From Pseudomonadales bacterium (GTDB lineage: Bacteria; Pseudomonadota; Gammaproteobacteria; Pseudomonadales; Azotimanducaceae), in the NCBI GenBank assembly GCA_016779585.1, contig JADHNI010000031.1, positions 1 through 42,063 on the forward strand: a DNA stretch of 42,063 nucleotides, in the 5' to 3' direction. The notes under the pieces were generated by a model. It had not been told where the DNA came from and made no database searches. It saw nothing but the letters and a program-made list of their open reading frames with translations. This document shows positions 19,465 through 28,649 of this stretch, in pieces. Every line of letters starts with the position of its first letter. Position 1 is the first letter of the stretch. The translations under genes were made by a program, and so were the position numbers.

Positions 19465-20379
19465 TTAAGCGGAGTGCTTAAACTGGAATTCCTGGACAGA
19501 TTGACGGCAATGTTCAATCGTCTGGGATGTCATTACGCTGCGAGTCTCGTCACGCAGTTCACCACCCAGCTCAAGCGCAATCGAATCTGCAACAGCAAGC
19601 ATGTCATCGAGCACAGAGATGGGGTCTGACAGCTCGTGAACACGCATAAAAAACGTAACACCGGGTGTGGAAAACTCTTCCATGGTTGCCATATCAAAGG
19701 TGCCCGGTTCTACGGCGCTGGCGAGGCTGAACAGGGGCTCTCCGGCAGCGTCCAGCTTGTGAAAGATATCCATCTCGCCAAATGTCATACCAGCATCCAG
19801 GAGTACCTCAAGAAGCGGTTGTCCGCCGAAATGGGTATCCAGCGCAAGCACATGTATCACCACAAATTTCTCGGGCTTTGGCTTCTCGGGCTTTGGCTTC
19901 TCGGGTTGCTCTTCTTTTTCTTCTGCCACTGCCTGCTCAACTTCGGTTGGCGCTTCAGGGGCTTTAGCGGGCGGCGCTTTCCTCACAGGAGGTGCCTTGG
20001 GTATTTCGCGAACGGATTCCTGAGCTGTTTGACTGACAGGGGATTCAGGTTCGTCAATTGCGCTGATGGCGGGTTGTATCAGCTCCTGCTGCTCCGGTTC
20101 CCCGGCAGAAACCGACGGCACGTCCACAGATTCCATCAATACTGGCACTTCCGAGCCATCAGCCCTGATGACACGGGCGCCGCCATTGGGCAACTCGGCG
20201 CGCAACAGGTTCAGGTCATCCAGACTGGGCTCTTCGCCAGGTTTGCTCAGGAAATCCTTGTCCAGTTTCATCCTGATTTCGTTCTGTCCGGCACGCATGC
20301 GAATGTAGCCGTGCAGGAGTACACCGACGATGAATACCGGTCCCAGTATCAGCAGCCATTGTCGCAAATCAAAATCCAC
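19465..20379 (-). CDS. zipA: Cell division protein ZipA
   Basis: The 304-residue protein is the membrane anchor that tethers and bundles FtsZ at the septum. The N-terminus is a short periplasmic tip and one transmembrane helix (about 7-26, LLILGPVFIVGVLLHGY). A basic segment and a long Pro/Glu/Ala/Lys linker follow, containing a tandem EKPKP-EKPKP repeat from a 15-base DNA repeat (19868-19905). The C-terminal FtsZ-binding domain (about 170-300) has VIHVLALDTHFGGQPLLEVL and GEMDIFHKLD. The start is the GTG at 20377-20379 with a strong GGGAGAGAAG ribosome site. The order smc-zipA-ligA is conserved in gammaproteobacteria such as Pseudomonas. Confidence 0.97.
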   Translation of the reverse strand: MDFDLRQWLLILGPVFIVGVLLHGYIRMRAGQNEIRMKLDKDFLSKPGEEPSLDDLNLLRAELPNGGARVIRADGSEVPVLMESVDVPSVSAGEPEQQELIQPAISAIDEPESPVSQTAQESVREIPKAPPVRKAPPAKAPEAPTEVEQAVAEEKEEQPEKPKPEKPKPEKFVVIHVLALDTHFGGQPLLEVLLDAGMTFGEMDIFHKLDAAGEPLFSLASAVEPGTFDMATMEEFSTPGVTFFMRVHELSDPISVLDDMLAVADSIALELGGELRDETRSVMTSQTIEHCRQSVQEFQFKHSA

Positions 20380-20433
20380 AGCTTCTCTCCCAGCTATCGA
20401 TCCCAGCTTTCGCTATTCATTCCAGCCACAGCC

Positions 20434-23400
20434 CTAAACGGCGGCCATTGCTACTGCTTCATCTACATCTACTGCCACGAGCCGGGAAACACCAGGTTCG
20501 TGCATGGTCACACCCATGAGCTGTTCACCCATCTCCATCGCAATCTTGTTGTGCGTAATGAAGATGAATTGCACAGTGCGTGACATTTCTTTCACCATGT
20601 CGGTGTACCTGACGACGTTTGCATCATCAAGCGGCGCATCCACCTCATCGAGCAGGCAGAACGGCGCGGGATTCAGATTGAAGATCGAGAACACGAGGGC
20701 AATTGCCGTCAGTGCCTTCTCACCACCTGAAAGCAGGTGGATGCTGGCATTACGTTTGCCGGGCGGACGAGCCATGATGCCAACGCCCGTATCCAGCAGG
20801 TCTTCACCTGTCATCTCAAGGTAGGCGTGCCCACCGCCAAACAATTTTGGAAACAGCTGCTGCAGTTTGCTGTTCACCTTGTCAAAAGTTTCCTTGAATC
20901 TTGTACGTGTCTCGATATCAATCTTGCGAATCGCGTTCTCCAGGGTGGCGAGTGCTTTTTCAAGGTCCTCATTCTGCGCATCCAGGTACTGCTTGCGCTC
21001 GGACTGCACCTTGAACTCATCAATCGCCGCAAGGTTGATGGCACCCAGCCTCTGAATCCGGTTACCCATCCGGGTCAGGTTCTGTTCCCATTCTTCTTCA
21101 TTGGCATCTTCAGGAAGTGCCGCCAGAACTTCATCGAGCACCTGTTTATCGTCCTGGAGCTGTTCATCGATGGTTGACCGCCTGACTTCAAGCGTCTGCC
21201 TGTCGAGGCGAACTTTTTCAAGGCTGCCACGTACGGTTTCGATCTGTTCCTCCACACCGGAACGGGACTGTTCCAGCTGGCGGATATCATGTTCCGTGCC
21301 TTCCGATTTCTGCCGCACGCCCGCCAGCTCGTTTTCCACTTCCAGGCGTTTCTCGAGTTGTTGCTCAAGTTCAGTTTTCAACTGCCCCTGGGGTTCCTGG
21401 CTGGCACGGATGTTTTCTTCCAGGCTACTGCGTCGATTCTGCAGAATCTGCTCCTGCTCGCTTAAACGATCCGTCGCCTGCTGGGTCGAGGCAATCTGCG
21501 AGTTCAGGGATTGCACACGCAGCGCCAGCTGGTGGGCCGCGGCGCTGTCGCTGCGGGCCTTGTCACGAGCATCGTTCAGCTGGGCCGTGATCGATTCCCG
21601 ACGTTTCACCAGTTCATCACGGCGAAGGGTGTCTTCTTCCATCGCGTCCAGCGCGGACTGCAACTGGTTACGCGCTTCGCGCAGGGTAGACTGGTCTTCC
21701 TCCTGCTGCGCAATCGTTTCTTCAATCTCTTTGTTGGCTCGTGCGAGGTCGTTGCGAATCTGCTCCGCCTGGACACGCTTGGCGCCCAGTTGTGCCCTGG
21801 TTTCGCCAAATGCACGTTGCTGTTCCGACAAACGCTTCTGCTGCTGATCACGTTCCGATTCAGCCTGATGCAGAACCGCCATACCGGATTCCAGTTCTGC
21901 GCTGAGCCTCTCGACATCTGCTTCCGTGGATGACAGATCACGACCCAGACTCTCCAGTTCCTGCTGCCGCTTGATCACACCAGCCCTGGCATCTTTGTCA
22001 CGGGTGACGCGAAGCCAGCCTGCACCCATCCAGATACCGTCCGGTGTCACCACAGATTGACCGGGCTGCAGGCTACCGCGCAGTGCCATGGCTGATACCA
22101 GGTCAGGGGCCGTCAAAATGCCATGCAGCAATGACTGCACAGAATCATCACCAGAGACTTTGGTCGTCAGGGAATCGGCGGATGCAGCTGCCGGGTTTCC
22201 GGGAACTGAAGAGGTCACGAAATTCAGGCGACCTTCGTCAAAATCACCCAGAATGGAGGTCAGGGGATCCATGCCATCAACACAGACGGCCTGCAGGTAA
22301 TCACCCAGAACGGTTTCCACAGCGACATCCCAGCCATCCTGAACCTGGATCTTCTCTGCAAGACGTGGCTGGCCACCCATACCGTGTTTTTCCAGCCAGC
22401 TGACTTCAGCATCATCCTGCTGGCCCAGAGCCGCCTGCTGCAGCGCTTCCAGGGATGCATGCCTGCCTGCGAGCGATTGCAGGGTACTTTTTCTTTCATC
22501 CAGGGACTGGGTCAGTACCTGGTTGGTTTCCCGCTGTTTTTCAATGGTTGTGGTCAGGGCACCAAGCTCAGTTGAAATACGTTCGAGCTGTTCCTCCTGG
22601 GTAGCGAGCATCTGTTCCAGCGGCCCCAGTTCACCTTCCACGGTTTCGCCGGCCAGTCGCTCTACATCGGCGCGCAGCACTGCCACGCGAGTGTTACCAC
22701 GATCAATGGCCTGCTCCAGGCCTTCAATCCTGGATTGCTGAACTTCACCGCGCTGCCTTGTGGCTGCTGCTTCCTCGTTAAAGCCATCCCATTCTTCCTG
22801 CCAGCGCTGCATGTTCTGCTCCGCTGAAAGCAGGCGTTCTGCTGATGCTTTCTCCAGTGACTGCACTTCATCCTGCTGGGGAGCTGTGCCTTCCAGCTCC
22901 TGCCGGAAACCTGCGAGCTGGCGTTCATCCGCTTCCAGGTCAGATTTCACCTTCTGGTAATTCTCGATCACCTGCTCCAGGTCGGTGCTCAGCTGCCGGG
23001 TGCGCTCATTCTGGAACTGGATACTGTCTTCGATACGAGCGATCTCGGTCCCATGGTCGTAGTAGCGTTTCTGCACCTCATTCAACTGGTCCGAAAGCTC
23101 AACCAGCGCCGCACGCTTGGCTTCAACTTCAGCATCAATGCGTCTTTGATCGGCAACACGCGCATCCTGTTCGATCGTCAGCCTATTGACTTCATCATCC
23201 TTGGATTTGATCTCGGCGGAGAGGGACTTCCATCGCAGGCCATGCAGACCGGCTTTCAGCTCACGCTCTTCTTTCTTTAATTCGGTATAACGCTCCGCCG
23301 CCCTGGCCTGACGTTCGAGATGTGTGAGCTGTCGTTCCAGCTCTTCGCGCAGGTCGTTCAGCCGGTCAAGGTTGTCCTTGGTATGACTGATCCTGCGTTC

Positions 23401-23940
23401 TGTTTCCTTGCGGCGTTCCTTGTACTTGGAGATACCAGCGGCTTCTTCCAGGTAGTTACGCAACTCCTCCGGTTTCGCCTCGATCAGGTCACTGATCATG
23501 CCCTGTTCGATGATGGAATAACTGCGTGGCCCAAGGCCCGTTCCCAGGAAGAGATCGGTAATATCTTTCCTGCGACACTTCTGGTTATTCAGAAAATAGT
23601 TGGACTGACCGTCCCGTGTGACCTGCCGCTTGACCGAAATCTCGTTGTAAGCGGCGTATTCGCCAGTCAGCCTGCCCTCGGTATTGTCGAACAACAGCTC
23701 AATACTCGCCTGCCCGACAGGTTTGCGCGTATTGGAACCGTTAAAGATGACGTCTGTCATCGATTCGCCCCGCAATGTCTTGGCGGAGGACTCACCCATT
23801 ACCCAGCGAACCGCATCAATGATGTTGGATTTACCGCATCCATTAGGGCCGACGACGGCACAAAGATTTGAGGGGAAAGGGACTGTTGTAGGATCTACAA
23901 AGGATTTGAAACCGGCGAGCTTAATTGCCTGCAATCGCAT
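20434..23940 (-). CDS. smc: Chromosome segregation protein SMC
   Basis: The 1168-residue condensin ATPase organises and separates the chromosome with ScpA/ScpB. The N-terminal head has Walker A GPNGCGKSN (31-39). Two long coiled-coil arms (roughly 170-490 and 660-1000) flank a hinge domain with LAEKIQVQDGWDVAVETVLG and GDYLQAVCVDG. The C-terminal head has the signature LLSGGEKALTAIALVFSIF (from 1070) and Walker B LLDEVDAPLDD (1096-1106). Presence of Smc argues for a lineage using Smc-ScpAB rather than MukBEF. scpA and scpB are not in the window. It is the first gene of the block and lies only 25 bases from the divergent hydrolase frame. Confidence 0.98.
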   Translation of the reverse strand: MRLQAIKLAGFKSFVDPTTVPFPSNLCAVVGPNGCGKSNIIDAVRWVMGESSAKTLRGESMTDVIFNGSNTRKPVGQASIELLFDNTEGRLTGEYAAYNEISVKRQVTRDGQSNYFLNNQKCRRKDITDLFLGTGLGPRSYSIIEQGMISDLIEAKPEELRNYLEEAAGISKYKERRKETERRISHTKDNLDRLNDLREELERQLTHLERQARAAERYTELKKEERELKAGLHGLRWKSLSAEIKSKDDEVNRLTIEQDARVADQRRIDAEVEAKRAALVELSDQLNEVQKRYYDHGTEIARIEDSIQFQNERTRQLSTDLEQVIENYQKVKSDLEADERQLAGFRQELEGTAPQQDEVQSLEKASAERLLSAEQNMQRWQEEWDGFNEEAAATRQRGEVQQSRIEGLEQAIDRGNTRVAVLRADVERLAGETVEGELGPLEQMLATQEEQLERISTELGALTTTIEKQRETNQVLTQSLDERKSTLQSLAGRHASLEALQQAALGQQDDAEVSWLEKHGMGGQPRLAEKIQVQDGWDVAVETVLGDYLQAVCVDGMDPLTSILGDFDEGRLNFVTSSVPGNPAAASADSLTTKVSGDDSVQSLLHGILTAPDLVSAMALRGSLQPGQSVVTPDGIWMGAGWLRVTRDKDARAGVIKRQQELESLGRDLSSTEADVERLSAELESGMAVLHQAESERDQQQKRLSEQQRAFGETRAQLGAKRVQAEQIRNDLARANKEIEETIAQQEEDQSTLREARNQLQSALDAMEEDTLRRDELVKRRESITAQLNDARDKARSDSAAAHQLALRVQSLNSQIASTQQATDRLSEQEQILQNRRSSLEENIRASQEPQGQLKTELEQQLEKRLEVENELAGVRQKSEGTEHDIRQLEQSRSGVEEQIETVRGSLEKVRLDRQTLEVRRSTIDEQLQDDKQVLDEVLAALPEDANEEEWEQNLTRMGNRIQRLGAINLAAIDEFKVQSERKQYLDAQNEDLEKALATLENAIRKIDIETRTRFKETFDKVNSKLQQLFPKLFGGGHAYLEMTGEDLLDTGVGIMARPPGKRNASIHLLSGGEKALTAIALVFSIFNLNPAPFCLLDEVDAPLDDANVVRYTDMVKEMSRTVQFIFITHNKIAMEMGEQLMGVTMHEPGVSRLVAVDVDEAVAMAAV

Positions 23941-23965
23941 ATGATGTATTTACTCCACTACACCC

Positions 23966-25015
23966 GTGTGCGCAGCCCAGCGTACACCGGTGGAAAAAGT
24001 CTATTTTAGTCAAAAACCGAACTCGACTGTAGTGATTCCTGAATTCTTTATCGCCATTTCTCTCATTGCCGTGATCCTGGCCGTAATTTTCTGGTTTGCA
24101 CCCCGGCCTCGTCTTGATCCGGTAGCGCCACCGTCACAGGTTCCTCAGGATTTACCGATCGAAGACCTGCCGAGCTGGCTGCATGAGCATGAACAGTCCC
24201 ACGGCCATGTCATTGAAGGGGCGGAGGCCACTATCGAATGGGCAGACGGCGCCGCGGTGACCGACTTTTGCATCCTCTACGTGCACGGATTTTCAGCGAC
24301 GCGCCAGGAGATTGCTCCCATCCCAGAGCGGGTGGCTGCCCATTTCAGAGCCAACATCCTACACACTCGCCTCGCGGGCCACGGGCTTTCCGAGAACCCC
24401 ATGGCAGCCACCGCTGAACACTGGCTGCAATCCATGGTGGACGCCTGGGATATTGCCTCAAGAATTGGCGAACGCGTTGTGATTATCGCGGTATCCACAG
24501 GCGCACCGCTCAGCGTCTGGCTGAACGAGCAGGTTGCAGGCACAAAACAGGTTCACAGCTTTATCTTCCTCTCGCCAAACTTCCGAATCCGCAACCCCTT
24601 CGGTTTCCTGCTGACCTGGCCCTGGGCCGAGTCCTGGGTTCCCCTGGTGGTGGGCAGGGAGCACAGCTGGGAACCTGAAAACGAACTGGCGGCAAAGTAC
24701 TGGACCAATCGATACGAGACCCAGGCCATCATCGAGATGCAGAAGGTGGTGGACTGGACGGCAAAGCTGAAACCCGCGGGAGACCAGCCTCCCATGGCCA
24801 CGCTCTACATGGAAAACGACCCGACAATCAATCATGCGGCCGCTGTGGCCTTTCACGATCAGTGGCCGTCTTCAGCCAAGCAGCTGCATCAGGTGATCCT
24901 GGATGCCGACAATCCACAACATGTCTTCGCCGGAGATATCACCTCTCCCCACAGGACAGACTGGTGCGTGGAAGTTTGCACCCGATTTATTGAATCCCTG
25001 CCAGCAGAGGCTTAG
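23966..25015 (+). CDS. Membrane-anchored alpha/beta hydrolase
   Basis: The frame encodes up to 349 residues with one N-terminal transmembrane helix (about 25-45, FFIAISLIAVILAVIFWF) and then an alpha/beta hydrolase domain outside or at the membrane. The oxyanion region is ILYVHGFSATRQE. The nucleophile elbow is IIAVSTGAP, with Ser in A-x-S-x-G instead of G-x-S-x-G, and the candidate His lies in NPQHVFAGD near the C-terminus. Family members include lysophospholipase-like and carboxylesterase-like enzymes; the substrate cannot be told. The start is uncertain: GTG codons at 23966, 23990 and 24033 are possible, none with a strong ribosome site, and only the last would place the hydrophobic segment right at the N-terminus. 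Confidence 0.85.
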   Translation: MCAAQRTPVEKVYFSQKPNSTVVIPEFFIAISLIAVILAVIFWFAPRPRLDPVAPPSQVPQDLPIEDLPSWLHEHEQSHGHVIEGAEATIEWADGAAVTDFCILYVHGFSATRQEIAPIPERVAAHFRANILHTRLAGHGLSENPMAATAEHWLQSMVDAWDIASRIGERVVIIAVSTGAPLSVWLNEQVAGTKQVHSFIFLSPNFRIRNPFGFLLTWPWAESWVPLVVGREHSWEPENELAAKYWTNRYETQAIIEMQKVVDWTAKLKPAGDQPPMATLYMENDPTINHAAAVAFHDQWPSSAKQLHQVILDADNPQHVFAGDITSPHRTDWCVEVCTRFIESLPAEA

Positions 25016-25054
25016 GCTAGCCACTCTTCTGGATCTCTTTTACAAGGAGCCGTC

Positions 25055-25948
25055 ATGATACCTACACATCCCTTTGGCCGAACGGGCCACGACAGCACCC
25101 GCATCATTTTTGGCGCAGCAGCACTCGGCGGCATGAAACAGGAACGAGCGGATACCACGATCGAGATGGTCCGGGAAGCCGGCATCAATCATTTCGACAC
25201 CGCCGCCAGCTACGGTGATTCGGAACTGAGACTCGCCGATTTCCTGCAGGATCACAGGAGCGATGTCTTCCTCGCCACCAAGACCGGTGACCGTGATGGC
25301 GACGGTGCGAGGGCCAGCATAGAGCAATCACTGGAACGCATGCGCATCGACCAGATTGACCTGATCCAGTTTCATAATCTAGCCCAGGATGCGGACTGGG
25401 AAACCGTGATGGCTGATGGCGGCGCCCTGCAGGCCGCAAGACAGGCACAGGAAGAGGGCCTGGTGCGATTTATCGGTGTCACCGGCCACGGTACACGAAT
25501 CGCGGAGATGCACCTGAAAAGCCTGGATCGATTTGATTTTGCGTCAGTGCTGCTGCCCTACAACTATATGCAGATGCAGGAAGAGCGATATCGCAATGAA
25601 TTTGATGAGCTTTACGCGCTCTGCCAGGAAAAAGGCGTCGCGATGCAGACCATCAAGTCAATCGCCAAGCGACGCTGGCAGGAAGGTGATGATTCACCCA
25701 GGTTCAGCTGGTATGAACCACATAAAGACGACGACGTTATCGAACGGGCTGTTCACTTTGTGCTGCAACGTGAGGGTCTCTTCCTGAACACCACCAGCGA
25801 TGCTCGCCTCCTGCCGAAGATTTTTGCCGCGGTGGAGTCTTTCAACCAGGGAGTCTCTGGCGATCTCGAGAGTGAAGTTGCCCGCGATAACGCGACGGAC
25901 GCTGAGCCGCTCTTTGTTCGCGGCATCACTGACGACGTCAGGGTTTAA
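25055..25948 (+). CDS. Aldo/keto reductase
   Basis: The 297-residue cytoplasmic oxidoreductase has a TIM-barrel fold that binds NAD(P)H. The catalytic tetrad is complete: Asp48 and Tyr53 in FDTAASYGDSE, Lys76 in FLATKTGDRD and His107 in LIQFHNLA. The gene has a good AAGGAG ribosome site before the ATG at 25055. It reads towards larB, and the two stop codons overlap by three bases with no terminator between. The protein lacks the ferredoxin-like C-terminal domain of the second aldo/keto reductase at 28650-29885. The substrate is unknown; a link to the neighbouring nickel-pincer operon is suggested only by position. Confidence 0.93.
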   Translation: MIPTHPFGRTGHDSTRIIFGAAALGGMKQERADTTIEMVREAGINHFDTAASYGDSELRLADFLQDHRSDVFLATKTGDRDGDGARASIEQSLERMRIDQIDLIQFHNLAQDADWETVMADGGALQAARQAQEEGLVRFIGVTGHGTRIAEMHLKSLDRFDFASVLLPYNYMQMQEERYRNEFDELYALCQEKGVAMQTIKSIAKRRWQEGDDSPRFSWYEPHKDDDVIERAVHFVLQREGLFLNTTSDARLLPKIFAAVESFNQGVSGDLESEVARDNATDAEPLFVRGITDDVRV

Positions 25949-26604
25949 GCGAAACTGTTCAGTATGCGGATTGCCGCGGATGCAGCGCCGTAGCCATTAT
26001 CAATATTCGTAACGGTCACCCCTGGCGCACAGCTGACCAGAAGTGAGCTGAGCGCAGTTTCGCCGCCCTTGACCATGCCATAACCGACGGATGTCGGTAC
26101 TGCGATCATCGCGGCAGGGACCAGTCCACCCAGTACCGTCGGTAATGCGGCATCCATACCGGCCACACAGATAATGATCTTGCAGGCGCGCAGTTCATCG
26201 AGGCGTTCTGTCACTCGCCACAAACCCGCGACACCCACGTCGTGCACCTCCAGCGCCTCATGACCATAAAACTCCAGCGTTCGGACCGCTTCTTTGGCGA
26301 CCGGCAGATCGGTACTGCCACCGGTGACCACCGCCAGCGGCACACTCGCCGTATGCTCCCTCGCCATGTGGAACGCCGTACGGGAGACTTCATCGTAGTC
26401 GAGCTTGTGCGGAAACTTTTCATCCAGGTAGTCGTACTGGCTCGCTGACAGGCGCGTGAACAACATGGAGCGCTCCGCATCGATCACCGTCTGGCAAATG
26501 GTTTCAAGTTGCGCGGCGCTTTTACCCTGGCAGAAAACCGCTTCCGCGAGACCCGTGCGGTTCTCGCGATCAAAATCCAGGTTCACATCCCTGACATCAC
26601 TCAT
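25945..26604 (-). CDS. larB: Nickel pincer cofactor biosynthesis protein LarB
   Basis: LarB carboxylates nicotinic acid adenine dinucleotide and hydrolyses its phosphoanhydride, the first step of nickel-pincer nucleotide (NPN) synthesis. The 219-residue protein has an N-terminal stretch with AEAVFCQGKSA and a PurE-like C-terminal domain: VVTGGSTDLPVAKEA (92-106), CVAGMDAALPTVLGG and PTSVGYG. It is the last gene of the operon, and its ATG overlaps the larE stop by four bases. Its own stop overlaps the stop of the opposing aldo/keto reductase gene. The family assignment is strong because all three NPN synthesis genes are adjacent. Confidence 0.95.
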   Translation of the reverse strand: MSDVRDVNLDFDRENRTGLAEAVFCQGKSAAQLETICQTVIDAERSMLFTRLSASQYDYLDEKFPHKLDYDEVSRTAFHMAREHTASVPLAVVTGGSTDLPVAKEAVRTLEFYGHEALEVHDVGVAGLWRVTERLDELRACKIIICVAGMDAALPTVLGGLVPAAMIAVPTSVGYGMVKGGETALSSLLVSCAPGVTVTNIDNGYGAASAAIRILNSFA

Positions 26605-27437
26605 GAGGACGACTCCGCCAGTTCCAAAGTCTCGATCAGAAAAGCACTGCCCTTTTCGTAGGGCTCAAACACAACCTGCGCGGCCCGTTCAGCAAAACCA
26701 GCCGCAACAAACAGCTCTTCCACTATAGGCCCATGTTTCGCCGCCAGTTTCCCGTAGTCAATGTCGCTGATGGTTTCCAGCTGGATAGCCACCTCGCCGT
26801 GCCTGATCCGACAACGCACACCCTTCAGCGCAACTTCCAGGGACAGCACCCGCCACAACTGTTCCTCCACCTCGTTAATCACCGGCAACATATCCGCATT
26901 GATAGCGATGCCTGTCGTGACGCGACTGGAAAGGCAAGGCGCTGCCGGTAGGTCTTTCAGGTCATCCAGGCCGAGTTCACCGGCCACTTCGCGCAGTGCC
27001 GCTTTATCAACTTCGACCTCAACATACGGATGGCAGACCTGGTGCTCCTCCGCTGCAATGAGCCCGGGTCGGTAGTCGCCCAGGTCATCCAGGTTCGTCC
27101 CGGAGGCAACGGTCAGTTCCGTATTTTCGAGCACCGTATCGTAAAGATTGGTTTTGCAGAAATAACAACGATTTGCAGGGTTAGCGAGGTACTGCGGGTC
27201 ATGCATCTCACCAGCATTAATCAGGTTCAGTGACCAGCCTTCTTTCTCCGCATGCGCCTTCACCCGCTCAGTAGCCTGGGCAGGAACCGCTGGAGAAATT
27301 GCGTGGAACACCTGGGTGTTCGGTTGTTCGCGGTGTGCTATTACCGCCAGTGTCATACTGTCGACACCGCCACTGACCGCCACGGCCATGGGCGGCCTGC
27401 TGCGAAAATATTCCTGCAGGGCCTGTAACTTGCTCAT
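26601..27437 (-). CDS. larE: Nickel pincer cofactor biosynthesis protein LarE (ATP-dependent sacrificial sulfur transferase)
   Basis: LarE activates the LarB product with ATP and inserts sulfur to form thiocarboxylates of the NPN cofactor. The 278-residue protein has the PP-loop SGGVDS (22-27). Further signatures are RCYFCKTNLYD with Cys91 and Cys94, SGTNLDDLGDYRPG and APCLSSR with Cys168. The Cys of the PCLxSR motif corresponds, as far as I recall, to the sulfur-donating Cys of Lactobacillus LarE; extra cysteines here leave open whether it is a sacrificial or a cluster-dependent type. The start overlaps the larC stop by four bases. Confidence 0.95.
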   Translation of the reverse strand: MSKLQALQEYFRSRPPMAVAVSGGVDSMTLAVIAHREQPNTQVFHAISPAVPAQATERVKAHAEKEGWSLNLINAGEMHDPQYLANPANRCYFCKTNLYDTVLENTELTVASGTNLDDLGDYRPGLIAAEEHQVCHPYVEVEVDKAALREVAGELGLDDLKDLPAAPCLSSRVTTGIAINADMLPVINEVEEQLWRVLSLEVALKGVRCRIRHGEVAIQLETISDIDYGKLAAKHGPIVEELFVAAGFAERAAQVVFEPYEKGSAFLIETLELAESSS

Positions 27438-28636
27438 TTATCTGCCTGTTCAACCTGCCTGATGGCCAGGGCTTCCGCTTCCTGCCGGATCTCGTGCTGT
27501 TCCTTGAGGGAAAGGGCTTCTGTCATCAGGTCGTCCATTTCAACCTTCGCAGTATAACCTGATGGTCTTTTGGCCACCTTCACCCGGTACTGCCGCTCAC
27601 GGACGATGACCACAACTTCTTCCCGCGGGAGTACCGCGCGTTCAATCAACTCACGACGCACGCCAAGGGTCGTCGTCAAATCAAAACACTCGCGCGTGAC
27701 CGCATCTGCGTCGTCCGGTTTCACAAGAAGAGTCAGGGAGACAGGCCTGCGACCTTTTTTCCCGGACACCAGGTGTTCCGAGAGATCGAGAACTCCATTC
27801 AATTCGCGAAGCTGTGCCACCGAATGCGCTGTTTCTTCCGGCGTCTGGTCATCAAGCTCAAAGGACAAACGCATCACCGCATCCTGTTGCCAGGGTGATT
27901 CCTGATCGCTCGTTTCAAAAAGTGTGAGGCGGACCGTATTGGATAAACCCGGGAACTTTTTTGTCCCAAATCCGTAACCGGTGCGCTTGAGCACCATGCC
28001 ATCAGGTTTCCTGAAATCCGGATTCAGGAATTTAATAATCACGGCACCGGTTGGTGTAACACGCTCACCTTCAATACCATCATCGGTCAGCACGAAACCT
28101 TCCAGCAGCCGGGCAGTGGCCGGCGCGGGCACCGGCAGGCGACCGTGAGCCGTTTCAACAAAGCCACTACCCGCGGGAATTGCCGAGATACTCCAGGTCG
28201 CATCGAGTCGGGCGACCAGGTGTGATGCCAGGACAATGTCAGCAATCGAGTCCCAGGCACCGACTTCATGAAACGCCACTGAATCAACTTCCTTGCCATG
28301 GATTGCCGCTTCGACCACAGCAATGTCGTGAAACATGGCTAGTGCACCGGCCTTCGTCGCATCATCAAGCGCGGAGTTACCCAGGGTTTCACGAATCTCT
28401 GAATAGTGTCGATGGTGATGGCCTTCTTCAGCAGCTGCCGCGACGGTGAATCGCGTGCCGGTCAATACACCGTCGTTGAATGGTTCGGTGGTCAGACTGA
28501 CCAGGTCCGGAAATCCGGCCTGTTCAATGACTTGACCCAGGTTTGCGCCCAAATCGGGAAAGGCATCCAGGACCGCAGAAATAAACATGTCCCCGGACAG
28601 GCCACCGACCAGGTCCAGGTGAAGATGGGTGCTCAT
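27434..28636 (-). CDS. larC: Nickel pincer cofactor biosynthesis protein LarC (nickel insertase)
   Basis: LarC inserts nickel into the pincer nucleotide using CTP, the last step of cofactor maturation. The 400-residue protein starts MSTHLHLDLVGGLSGDMF, typical of the family. A His-rich patch (GHHHRHYSE) is a candidate nickel site, and VAFHEVGAWDSIADIV, GSGFVETAHGRLPVPAPAT and GAVIIKFL follow. The C-terminal domain has the family's ATTLGVRRELIER-like stretch. The gene is one uninterrupted frame, unlike the frameshift-joined larC1/larC2 of Lactobacillus plantarum. It starts 13 bases behind the upstream aldo/keto reductase stop and overlaps larE. Confidence 0.95.
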   Translation of the reverse strand: MSTHLHLDLVGGLSGDMFISAVLDAFPDLGANLGQVIEQAGFPDLVSLTTEPFNDGVLTGTRFTVAAAAEEGHHHRHYSEIRETLGNSALDDATKAGALAMFHDIAVVEAAIHGKEVDSVAFHEVGAWDSIADIVLASHLVARLDATWSISAIPAGSGFVETAHGRLPVPAPATARLLEGFVLTDDGIEGERVTPTGAVIIKFLNPDFRKPDGMVLKRTGYGFGTKKFPGLSNTVRLTLFETSDQESPWQQDAVMRLSFELDDQTPEETAHSVAQLRELNGVLDLSEHLVSGKKGRRPVSLTLLVKPDDADAVTRECFDLTTTLGVRRELIERAVLPREEVVVIVRERQYRVKVAKRPSGYTAKVEMDDLMTEALSLKEQHEIRQEAEALAIRQVEQADK

Positions 28637-28649
28637 GATGCGCTTCGGA

